A stretch of DNA of 64,000 bases, taken from assembly GCA_947474365.1 (NCBI GenBank), contig CANJIU010000036.1, positions 1 through 64,000 on the forward strand, given 5' to 3'. The DNA comes from Opitutia bacterium. GTDB lineage: Bacteria; Verrucomicrobiota; Verrucomicrobiia; Opitutales; Opitutaceae. The notes beneath the pieces were generated by a model. It saw only the letters and a program-made list of their open reading frames with translations. It was not told the DNA's origin and searched no databases. Made by a program: the position numbers and the translations under genes. This document shows, piece after piece, positions 54,444 to 61,904 of the stretch; within the stretch, counting starts at the first letter, position 1, and each line of letters opens with the position of its first letter.

Positions 54444-55508
54444 ATGAGCACCCATTTTCAAATCGCCGTCCTCGGCGGCGACGGCATCGGTCCCGAAGTG
54501 GTCGCAGAAGGCATCAAGGTACTCCGCGCCGTCGAGACAGGCCTGTCCGAGGTCAGGTTCCGACTGACCGAACACTCCGTCGGCGCCGGCGAATTTCTGC
54601 GCAATGGCGACCCGCTCCCCGGCGCCACGTTGGAGCGCATCAAGGAAGCTGACGCCGTTCTCCTCGGCGCCATGGGCCTGCCCTCGGTCCGCTGGCCCAG
54701 CGGCGTCGAAATGACACCACAAATCGACCTGCGCGAGCAACTCGACCTCTTCAACGGAGTTCGCCCCATCCGTTTGTTTCACGAGTCCCACACGCCACTG
54801 AAAGGCTACGGTGGCACGGGCCGCCCCATTGACTTCGTCATCATCCGCGAGAACTGCGAAGGGTTGTTCTCCGAGCGGCTCACGCCCCGCGCCCCGGGCC
54901 GGGACTACGAGACCGACACCATGAAAATCACCCGGCGCGGCGCGGAACGCATCTGTCGTGAGGCCTTCCAACTCGCGCTCACCCGCCGGCGGCACTGCAC
55001 CCTCGTCGACAAGGCCAATGTCCTTCCTTCGATGGCGTTTTTCCGAAAAGTCTTCGACGAGGTGGCCCGCGAGTTCCCGTCGGTGACGACCGACCGTGTC
55101 TACGTCGACGCAATGGCACTCTTTCTGGTTCAACGCCCGGAATCGCTCGACGTGATGGTCACCGAAAATATCTTCGGCGACATTCTTTCCGACCTGGCCG
55201 CGGGCATCATCGGTGGCATGGGCATGGCGCCTTCTGCCGATCTCGGCGAGACCAACGGTGTTTTCCAGCCTTCCCACGGCACAGCCCCCACGATTGCCGG
55301 CAAAGGCATCGCCAACCCCATCGCCACGATTCTGTCCGTGGCCATGATGTTGGAATGGCTCGATCACCCGGGGACAATTCGCGGCGCCCGCCTCATCACG
55401 CAAGCCGTCGAGCGTGTCCTCGCCGACCCGGCCAACCGTACCGCCGACCTCGGCGGCACGCTCACGACCACGCAGATGGGCAACCTCGTTTGCCAGGCGC
55501 TCACGTAG
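54444..55508 (+). CDS. Isocitrate/isopropylmalate-dehydrogenase-family enzyme
   Basis: The 354-residue beta-decarboxylating dehydrogenase has GGDGIGPEVVAEG, the metal- and substrate-binding RENCEGLFSERLTPRAPG and KANVLPSMAFFRKVFDEV, VTENIFGDILSDLAA, and PSHGTAPTIAGKGIANPIATILS. The RENCEG loop differs from RELTGG of LeuB, so leucine biosynthesis is not assured; tartrate/malate-type hydroxyacid substrates are possible. It heads a plus-strand run with a cyclase-fold hydrolase, MFS, Gfo/Idh, VOC and a four-carbon acid sugar kinase, so a catabolic role is inferred. The divergent gene is recN. Confidence 0.88.
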   Translation: MSTHFQIAVLGGDGIGPEVVAEGIKVLRAVETGLSEVRFRLTEHSVGAGEFLRNGDPLPGATLERIKEADAVLLGAMGLPSVRWPSGVEMTPQIDLREQLDLFNGVRPIRLFHESHTPLKGYGGTGRPIDFVIIRENCEGLFSERLTPRAPGRDYETDTMKITRRGAERICREAFQLALTRRRHCTLVDKANVLPSMAFFRKVFDEVAREFPSVTTDRVYVDAMALFLVQRPESLDVMVTENIFGDILSDLAAGIIGGMGMAPSADLGETNGVFQPSHGTAPTIAGKGIANPIATILSVAMMLEWLDHPGTIRGARLITQAVERVLADPANRTADLGGTLTTTQMGNLVCQALT

Positions 55509-55524
55509 AATTTCCGACGCCGCG

Positions 55525-56190
55525 ATGCCTATGCCTCACCTTGTCGATCTCACCCTCCCGCTGACGCCCGGACAACGCGGCGTCGGCATGGAACCGAAGA
55601 ACACCGTCGCCCGCGACGGCTGGAATGCCGCCACGTGGCACCTTTACTCGCACGCCGGCACCCACATGGATTCGCAAATTCATTTTGACGCCGGGACCGA
55701 GACCATCGACACGAAACCGCTCTCGCTCTGCCTCGGACCGGCGTGGGTCGTAAATCTTGTTCCACTCGCACCACGAACCGTTCTCACCGTAGCCCATCTT
55801 GGTCCGGTCGCGACGCAATTCAGCGACGGAGAAAGCCTGCTGTTGCGCACCGACTGGCACCATCACGTCGCCGACGTCGTGCTCTATCGCGACGGCCTGC
55901 CGCGGATCGGCGATGACCTCGCCGCCTGGTGCGTCGACCATCGCGTGAAGATGCTCGGCGTCGAACCACCCTCGATTGCCGACGTGAACAACCTCCCCGA
56001 GGTGACGCGTATCCATAAGATCCTGCTTGGGGGTGGCGTCACGATTGTCGAGGGCCTCGCCCATCTCGACCGGCTCACCCAGCCGCGCGTCTTCTTCCAC
56101 GCGCTCCCGCTCCGGCTGGCCGCGGGTGACGGCTGCCCGGTGCGCGCCTTTGCCTACGACTCCCCGCCCGACACCTGGCCGCGACTCTGA
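55525..56190 (+). CDS. Cyclase/kynurenine-formamidase-like metal hydrolase
   Basis: The 221-residue enzyme starts at ATG 55525 (or 55531) and carries the metal motif SHAGTHMDSQIHF, with GVEPPSIADVNNLPEVTRIHKILLGGGVTIVEGLAHLD downstream. The family hydrolyses cyclic or amide substrates; relatives sit in lactone, isatin and kynurenine pathways. It follows the dehydrogenase by 16 bases. A lactonase-like step in acid-sugar breakdown is a plausible inference. Confidence 0.88.
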   Translation: MPMPHLVDLTLPLTPGQRGVGMEPKNTVARDGWNAATWHLYSHAGTHMDSQIHFDAGTETIDTKPLSLCLGPAWVVNLVPLAPRTVLTVAHLGPVATQFSDGESLLLRTDWHHHVADVVLYRDGLPRIGDDLAAWCVDHRVKMLGVEPPSIADVNNLPEVTRIHKILLGGGVTIVEGLAHLDRLTQPRVFFHALPLRLAAGDGCPVRAFAYDSPPDTWPRL

Positions 56191-56217
56191 ACGTCGTTCC
56201 CTCGCTCTCCCCTCCGC

Positions 56218-57477
56218 ATGATTCCGCGCCGCGCCCTCGTCGTCACCGCCACGTTTTTCCTATCCGTCTTGCTCTATGTCGATCGGGTCTGCATCTCGAC
56301 CGCCAAAGGCCCGATCACCCAGGAACTCAGCCTGACCGACACCCAATTCGGTTGGGTGATGTCGGCGTTCGCGATCGGTTATGCGCTCTTTCAAACTCCT
56401 TCGGGCATGCTCGCTGACAAGATTGGTGGACGAACAATTCTCGCTGGCATCGTCACCGTCTGGTCGGTCTTCACCGGACTCACCGCCCTCGCGTGGAGCT
56501 ACGGGTCACTGCTGATCATCCGCTTTCTGTTCGGCGCGGGCGAGGCAGGGGCGTTCCCGGGGATGGCGCGCGCGGTCTATTCGTGGATTCCCGTCCGCGA
56601 GCGTGGCCTGGTCAAGGGGATCAACTTTTCGGGGTCCCGTCTCGGCGCCGCGTTTGCGCTGCCCGTGCTCGCCACCGCCATCGACTCCCTCGGCTGGAAA
56701 GCCACGTTCGCGATCCTGATGGGCGCCGGCTGCGTCTGGTCGGTGGCGTGGTGGCTCTGGTTTCGCGATGAACCCACCGAGCATCCCACCATCTCCCGTG
56801 AGGAACTCGCCTATATTGTGGCCAACCGCCAAACCGCCGCGATTGGCGGCCCAGTGTGCCGAATGCCCATCGGCCACATGCTCGCGTCACCCGGACTCTG
56901 GTTGATGATGACCCAGTATCTCTTCGCCAACTTCACGACATTTTTTTGCCTCACCTGGCTCTACCCTCACGTTAAAGCCACCTACCATCTGAATTCCGCC
57001 GACGCCGGAATCTACAGCATGATCCCGCTCCTCTGCGGCGCACTGGGCAACGTGGTTTCCGGCGCCCTCGTTGACGCGATCTACGCCACCGGACGGCACG
57101 CACTCTCCCGGAAGCTCCCGGCAATCTTTGGTTTTTGCCTGACCGCACTCGGCATGCTGATGAGCGCACAGCAGCACGCGGTGGGACCGGCCATTTTCTG
57201 GCTTTCCCTCGCCGTGTTCGGCGTCGACATGGTCCTCAGCCCGTCGTGGTCCTTCTGCATCGACATCGGGGGAAAACACGCCGGCCAGGTGTCCGGCACG
57301 ATGAACATGGCCGGCAACATCGGCTCGGCGATCATCGGGCCCGCCTTCCCCGCCCTTCTGCTCTGGACCGGCAGCGCCAACGTCTTCTTCTACATCATCG
57401 CCGGTTGCAGCGTGGTCGCCGCCGGCTGCTGGCTGCTCGCCGACGCAACGAAAACAATCGAGGATGTCCCCGTCTGA
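56218..57477 (+). CDS. MFS transporter, anion:cation symporter (ACS) type
   Basis: The 419-residue membrane protein begins ALVVTATFFLSVLLYVDRVCISTAKGPITQELSL, the ACS-family N-terminus of hexuronate, tartrate and glucarate transporters. It has QTPSGMLADKIGGRTILAG and GAGEAGAFPGMARAVYSWIPVRERG between early helices, and about 12 hydrophobic segments. Position within the cluster suggests it imports the acid that the neighbouring enzymes degrade. Confidence 0.92.
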   Translation: MIPRRALVVTATFFLSVLLYVDRVCISTAKGPITQELSLTDTQFGWVMSAFAIGYALFQTPSGMLADKIGGRTILAGIVTVWSVFTGLTALAWSYGSLLIIRFLFGAGEAGAFPGMARAVYSWIPVRERGLVKGINFSGSRLGAAFALPVLATAIDSLGWKATFAILMGAGCVWSVAWWLWFRDEPTEHPTISREELAYIVANRQTAAIGGPVCRMPIGHMLASPGLWLMMTQYLFANFTTFFCLTWLYPHVKATYHLNSADAGIYSMIPLLCGALGNVVSGALVDAIYATGRHALSRKLPAIFGFCLTALGMLMSAQQHAVGPAIFWLSLAVFGVDMVLSPSWSFCIDIGGKHAGQVSGTMNMAGNIGSAIIGPAFPALLLWTGSANVFFYIIAGCSVVAAGCWLLADATKTIEDVPV

Positions 57478-57528
57478 CCTCGGCGCGTTCGCTTCGCCAT
57501 ACCGCAAGTCTCCCCTTTCCGCCCTCCC

Positions 57529-58599
57529 ATGTCCGACTCCACGATCGTTCCGTCCTCCCGCCGCCTCCGCGGTGTCTGCCTCGGCGCCGGCTACTTCAGC
57601 CGGTTCCAATATGAGGCATGGCAGCGAATTCCCGAGGTCGAAATCGTTGCCCTCGCGAACCGCAGCCTCGAAAAGGCCCGGGAAACAGCCACGCTTTTCC
57701 ACATTCCCCGCGCCTATGCGTGGAGCGACCTCGCGGCGATGCTCGATGCGGAAAAACCCGACTTCGTCGACATCATCACGCCACCCGAGACACACCTCGA
57801 AATCGTCCGCCTCGCCGCCGCCCGCGGCATCGCCATCATCTGCCAGAAACCCATCGCCCCCACGTGGGACGAGTGCGTCGCGGTCGTCGAAACCGCCCGC
57901 CGCGCCGGCGTCCGCCTGATGATTCACGAAAATTTCCGCTGGCAGCCCTGGTATCGCGAGATGCGCCGCCTCCTTGACGCCGGCACGCTCGGCGACTTGT
58001 TCTCGATCAACGTCCGCATGCGCATGGGGGACGGCTGGCAGGAGGACGCGTACCTGGCGCGCCAACCGTTTTTCCGCACCTACCCGCGCCTCTTTGTCTA
58101 CGAAACCGGCATCCACTTCCTCGACACCTTTCGTTACCTCGGCGGCGAGATCGCCACCGTCTACACCCGCTTCCAGCGACGCAATGCCGCCATCAAGGGC
58201 GAAGACGCCGCGCAAATCGTCTGTGGCTTCGCCAGCGGCGCCACCGCGATCCTCGACGCGTCGCGCTACAATGAGGCCGATACCGCCAACCCGCGCTACA
58301 CGTTCGGTCTCGTCCGGATCGACGGCAGCAAGGGTCACCTTGAGCTCGACCTGGAGGGCAATCTCATCTTCAAGCCCCTTGGCCAGGCCACGCAACGAAT
58401 CGAGTATCCGCACACCCGTGACGGATTTGCGGGCGACAGTGTTTACGCGATCCAGCGCCACTTCGCCAACCGCATGGCCGACGGCGCACCCTTTGAAAAC
58501 ACCGGTGACGACTACCTGAAATCCACCGCGCTCATGGAAGCGTGCTACCGATCGCAGGCGAGCGGCCAGGTGGTCGCAGTCGATCTTCCGAGATCGTGA
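57529..58599 (+). CDS. Gfo/Idh/MocA-family oxidoreductase
   Basis: This 356-residue NAD(P)-dependent sugar oxidoreductase has a Rossmann start RGVCLGAGYFSRFQYEAW, the catalytic lysine motif IICQKPIAPT, and IHENFRWQPWYREM. The C-terminal sheet domain has FVYETGIHFLDTFRYLGGEI. It lacks a signal peptide. Its stop codon lies at the outer edge of the left inverted repeat of the four-helix-bundle element that follows. Confidence 0.92.
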   Translation: MSDSTIVPSSRRLRGVCLGAGYFSRFQYEAWQRIPEVEIVALANRSLEKARETATLFHIPRAYAWSDLAAMLDAEKPDFVDIITPPETHLEIVRLAAARGIAIICQKPIAPTWDECVAVVETARRAGVRLMIHENFRWQPWYREMRRLLDAGTLGDLFSINVRMRMGDGWQEDAYLARQPFFRTYPRLFVYETGIHFLDTFRYLGGEIATVYTRFQRRNAAIKGEDAAQIVCGFASGATAILDASRYNEADTANPRYTFGLVRIDGSKGHLELDLEGNLIFKPLGQATQRIEYPHTRDGFAGDSVYAIQRHFANRMADGAPFENTGDDYLKSTALMEACYRSQASGQVVAVDLPRS

Positions 58600-58619
58600 A
58601 ATCGGGCATCGGGCATCGA
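58598..58619. repeat. Left 22-base inverted repeat of an IVS-like element
   Basis: It begins GAAATCGGGCATCGGGCATC and is a perfect reverse complement of 59092-59113. Complementarity continues outward for about six more bases with two mismatches, covering the stop codon of the Gfo/Idh gene. Confidence 0.9.
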
Positions 58620-58716
58620 TAATCTGGAATCTCAGCGATCTACTCTCTCATCCGTTCTGAACCGCCCTAATTACAGCGTCCCGACTTCATCGTTTTCATA
58701 AAATTCACACTGCTAC

Positions 58717-59541
58717 ATGACCCAATCTCAACTTTCCGACCGTCTCTGGAACTTTGCCGCCCGCGTCGGCAAGATCGTCGACGCACTCCCTGACTCTAGA
58801 CTCGGACGCCATGTCGCCGGCCAACTCGTGCGGAGCGGCACTTCCAGCGCTCCTAACTACGATGAAAGCGGCGCCGCAGAGAGTCGCGATGACTTTGTCC
58901 ACAAACTCAGTATCGCATTGAAAGAGCTCCGCGAAACGCGTGGCTGGTTACGCTTCATCGCCAAAACGGACGTCCTCCCGGCGGAAAAACTTTCGGAAGC
59001 GATCGACGAGGCGGAACAACTCTGCCGCATCCTGGGCAAGTCCGTCCTCACGGTGAAAACCACCCGCGCCGCCTCTGGAAATGAAGAATGGTCGATGCCC
59101 GATGCCCGATTTCAAGATTCCGAAAATTCCGCTTCCGACCTCGGATTCCGCGCCCTCGACCACTTCGCCATCGCGGTTCCGTCCACCGAGGAAGCACTCA
59201 AGGTCTGGCGCGATCGCCTCGGCTTTCCCATCGTGTGCAGCGAGGTGCTAAATGGCGGCGCCGTGCGCCTGACACATCTCGATCTCGGCAACACCCACCT
59301 CCAACTCGTCGAACCACTCACGCCCGATCATCCCATTCGCGCCTGGCTCGCGCAAAACGGACCCGGCCTCCATCATTTCTGTTTCCGGGTCGATGATGTC
59401 GGAGCCTCGCACGCGGAACTCCTCGCGGCGGGACTCGCCCCCGCAACCCCTCCGCCGCATCAAGGCACGCAGGGCAAGCGCGCGCTCTTCCTCCTGAAAG
59501 GCGCTACCCAGGGCGTCCAGGTCGAGATCACCGGAACCTGA
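58717..59541 (+). CDS. Four-helix-bundle (S23/IVP-like) protein fused in frame to a VOC-domain protein
   Basis: This open frame of 274 residues has two unrelated parts. Residues 1-117 (MTQSQLSDRLWNFAARVGKIV, GQLVRSGTSSAPNYDESGAAES, ALKELRETRGWLRFIAK) match the four-helix-bundle family first known from ORFs in 23S rRNA intervening sequences. Residues about 143-274 are a glyoxalase/VOC fold (FRALDHFAIAVPSTEEALKVWRD, GPGLHHFCFRVDDVGASHAELLAAG) close to methylmalonyl-CoA epimerase/lactoylglutathione lyase types. The junction (EEWSMPDARFQDSEN) is encoded by the right inverted repeat. ATG at 59095, within the repeat, could start the VOC protein alone. The DUF1537 kinase follows four bases later. 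Confidence 0.85.
   Translation: MTQSQLSDRLWNFAARVGKIVDALPDSRLGRHVAGQLVRSGTSSAPNYDESGAAESRDDFVHKLSIALKELRETRGWLRFIAKTDVLPAEKLSEAIDEAEQLCRILGKSVLTVKTTRAASGNEEWSMPDARFQDSENSASDLGFRALDHFAIAVPSTEEALKVWRDRLGFPIVCSEVLNGGAVRLTHLDLGNTHLQLVEPLTPDHPIRAWLAQNGPGLHHFCFRVDDVGASHAELLAAGLAPATPPPHQGTQGKRALFLLKGATQGVQVEITGT
59092..59113. repeat. Right 22-base inverted repeat of an IVS-like element
   Basis: It is the exact reverse complement of 58598-58619 and is translated within the fused frame. It provides an in-frame ATG at 59095. An RNA spanning both repeats would form a long stem enclosing the four-helix-bundle frame. Confidence 0.9.
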
Positions 59542-59545
59542 CGCG

Positions 59546-60967
59546 ATGGCCGACCTCGACAAGCTCGCCACCTTCGCCGCCCTGCCGCCCGTCTGGCCTG
59601 ACGACGTTCTCGCGGCCAATCGCGCTGCCGCATCAGCCAGCACCCTCGTCGTCCTCGACGACGATCCCACGGGCACACAGACGGTTCGCGACATTGCCGT
59701 TGTCACCACATGGGACACCGCGACGCTCCGCGCCGAACTCGCCGGTGCGCCCGCGTGCTTCTATATTTTGACCAATTCCCGTAGCCTGGCACCCGACGCT
59801 ACGCGCGCCCTTCATCGCGAGCTCGCTGCCAATCTCCGTGCCGCCGCGGCCGCAACCAATCGCTCCATCGTCGTCGCCAGTCGCAGCGATTCGACTCTTA
59901 GGGGGCACTTCCCGCTCGAGACGGACATCCTCGCCGAAACCCTCGGCCCCTTCGACGCCACGATTCTCACGCCCTATTTCGAGGCCGGTGGCCGCTACAC
60001 GTTCAACGACACGCATTACGTCGCGGAGGGGTCCCGACTTGTCCCCGCCGCCGAAACACCTTTCGCGCGCGATGCCGCGTTCGGTTACCGCCACTCGCAC
60101 CTCCCGTCCTACGTCGAAGAAAAAACCGCCGGCCGCATCCGCTCCGCCGAAGTCGCCACCCTGCCGCTCGACCTCATCCGCCAAGGCGGCCCCGTGATGG
60201 TCGCCGAAAAACTCCGCGCCCTTCCTCGCGGATCCGTCTGCATTGTCAACGCCAGTGCCCCGCGCGACATCGAGGTGTTCGCCGCCGCTTCGCTCGCCGC
60301 CGAGCGAGCCGGCTCACGCTTCCTCTACCGCACCGCGGCGGGTTTTGTCGCCGCCCGCATCGGGCAGTCCCCGCAACAGGCGTTGGTCTCCCCCGAGGCC
60401 TTTCGCACGTCCACCGCCCACGGCGGCCTTACGCTGATCGGTTCCTACGTCCCCAAAACCACCGCGCAACTCGACGCCCTCCTCGCCACCGGCGGGCAAA
60501 CCGCGATCGAACTCTCCGTCGCCGACCTGCTCGACCCCGTGCGCCGCAACTCCGTGCTCGCCGCTGCCATCGCGACGATGAATGCCGCGCTCACCTCCGG
60601 GCGCGACACGGTCGTCTCCACCAGCCGGACGCTCGTCACCTCCGTGGATGCCGCCACCAGCCTCGAAATTGGCCGGCGGATCTCCGACGCCCTCATCATG
60701 CTTGTCCAGGGTCTCAGCGTCGCGCCGCGCTACTTCATCGCCAAGGGCGGCATCACCTCCAGCGACACGGCCACGCGCGGCCTCGGGGTCCGCCGCGCGC
60801 TGGTCCTCGGACAAGCCCTGCCCGGCGTCCCCGTTTGGCGACTTGGGCCGGAAACGAAATTCCCCGGCCTCGGCTATGTGGTCTTCCCAGGCAATGTCGG
60901 CAGCGAAACCGCTCTCGCCAACCTCGTCACTCAATTGCGCGATTCCGCGCGCCCCGGCCCGGCGTAA
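59546..60967 (+). CDS. Four-carbon acid sugar kinase family protein (DUF1537)
   Basis: The 473-residue enzyme has LVVLDDDPTGTQTV near residue 35, VVASRSDSTLRGHFPLETDIL, and the C-terminal nucleotide-binding YFIAKGGITSSDTATRGLGVRRALVLGQALPGVPVWRLG. Characterised members (DtnK, OtnK, LtnK) phosphorylate D-threonate, erythronate or related acids, usually beside a PdxA2-like dehydrogenase or an aldolase. Here the only dehydrogenase of that superfamily in the cluster is the isopropylmalate-dehydrogenase-like enzyme at 54444. Confidence 0.93.
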   Translation: MADLDKLATFAALPPVWPDDVLAANRAAASASTLVVLDDDPTGTQTVRDIAVVTTWDTATLRAELAGAPACFYILTNSRSLAPDATRALHRELAANLRAAAAATNRSIVVASRSDSTLRGHFPLETDILAETLGPFDATILTPYFEAGGRYTFNDTHYVAEGSRLVPAAETPFARDAAFGYRHSHLPSYVEEKTAGRIRSAEVATLPLDLIRQGGPVMVAEKLRALPRGSVCIVNASAPRDIEVFAAASLAAERAGSRFLYRTAAGFVAARIGQSPQQALVSPEAFRTSTAHGGLTLIGSYVPKTTAQLDALLATGGQTAIELSVADLLDPVRRNSVLAAAIATMNAALTSGRDTVVSTSRTLVTSVDAATSLEIGRRISDALIMLVQGLSVAPRYFIAKGGITSSDTATRGLGVRRALVLGQALPGVPVWRLGPETKFPGLGYVVFPGNVGSETALANLVTQLRDSARPGPA

Positions 60968-61027
60968 TCGCCCCGCCATCCCGCTTCGCCGCTGCCAGCG
61001 CCAGGGCGGGCGCATTTCAAAGTAGAC

Positions 61028-61046
61028 GCCGGGGCCGGTCCCCGGC
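61028..61046. repeat. GC-rich hairpin before the trmO-like start codon
   Basis: GCCGGGG at 61028-61034 and CCCCGGC at 61040-61046 form a perfect 7-bp stem around CCGGT, 11 bases before the TTG start. There is no T-run. It could attenuate translation of the next gene or mark the end of the operon transcript. Confidence 0.5.
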
Positions 61047-61057
61047 TTCGTACCGGC

Positions 61058-61870
61058 TTGCCCCCGTCACTTACGCTTCATCCGATCGGATACCTCCGCA
61101 CCCGCCAGCAGGTGAAGTTTCACGCCGGGCACCAACCCGCCGCCGCCGAGGAGGAACGCAACGAATTGGAATTGCTGCCCGGTTGCGGCTACGAGCAGGC
61201 CCTGCAGGATCTCGCAGGGGTGGAGCGCGTATGGCTCCTGTGGTGGTTTCATCGCAACGAGGATTGGCGCCCGCTCGTGCTCCCGCCACGCGGCCCGTCG
61301 CGCCGGCGCGGGGTCTTTGCCACGCGATCGCCGCATCGCCCCAATCCCCTCGGACTCACCGCCACCGCGTTGCTCGGAATCGAGGGACGGACACTTCTGC
61401 TCGGTCCCTGCGATCTCCTCGACGGCACCCCGGTGTTCGATCTCAAACCCTACGTCGCGGCCCACGACGCCTTCCCGTCCTCCCGCGCCGGCTGGATCGA
61501 CGCCATGGAGGCCGAACAACTCGAGCCCGCCCGATTTTCCGTGCGGTTTTCGCCGACCGCCGACGCCCAGGCGCAGTGGTTGCGGGATTCGTGGGCGATC
61601 GATTTCACGGCGCGACTGATCGGATTGCTGTCCCGCGATCCCCTGCCCCACCGCACGCGCCGAATCCGCCGACGAGGAGACTCCCACTCGGAAATCGGCT
61701 GCGGCGCCTGGCGCGCCCGGTTTGCGGTCCAGGAAAATATCGTGTCGGTCCTCGCCCTCGAAGCGGCGTACCCGATGAAATTCCTGTCGCGCGCGGACTA
61801 CAAGAATGTGCCCGACCGGGAGGCCCAGCTGGCCTTCCTCGATCGCTGGCCGGCGACGGTAACTTCGTGA
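61058..61870 (+). CDS. trmO: tRNA (t6A37) methyltransferase TrmO-like (UPF0066/TsaA)
   Basis: The protein methylates N6-threonylcarbamoyladenosine at tRNA position 37 using SAM. The core shows LHPIGYLRT, GVERVWLLWWFHRN, GVFATRSPHRPNPLGLTATAL and LDGTPVFDLKPYV. The 270-residue length, with a C-terminal extension beyond the TsaA core, fits TrmO. No ATG or GTG lies in frame near the core, so TTG at 61058 is taken as start. It follows the acid-sugar kinase by 90 bases but is functionally separate. Confidence 0.88.
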   Translation: MPPSLTLHPIGYLRTRQQVKFHAGHQPAAAEEERNELELLPGCGYEQALQDLAGVERVWLLWWFHRNEDWRPLVLPPRGPSRRRGVFATRSPHRPNPLGLTATALLGIEGRTLLLGPCDLLDGTPVFDLKPYVAAHDAFPSSRAGWIDAMEAEQLEPARFSVRFSPTADAQAQWLRDSWAIDFTARLIGLLSRDPLPHRTRRIRRRGDSHSEIGCGAWRARFAVQENIVSVLALEAAYPMKFLSRADYKNVPDREAQLAFLDRWPATVTS

Positions 61871-61904
61871 CCGACGCGCCGGCACCCTGCGGGCCGACGA
61901 AGCC

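Noticed and set aside
54444..55508. Firm leuB assignment
   Set aside because: The substrate loop RENCEG differs from the LeuB loop and the context is catabolic, with no other leu genes.
56887..58461. 524-codon minus-strand frame across the MFS and Gfo/Idh genes
   Set aside because: Spans two unrelated sense genes and has an Asp/Glu/Gly shadow composition.
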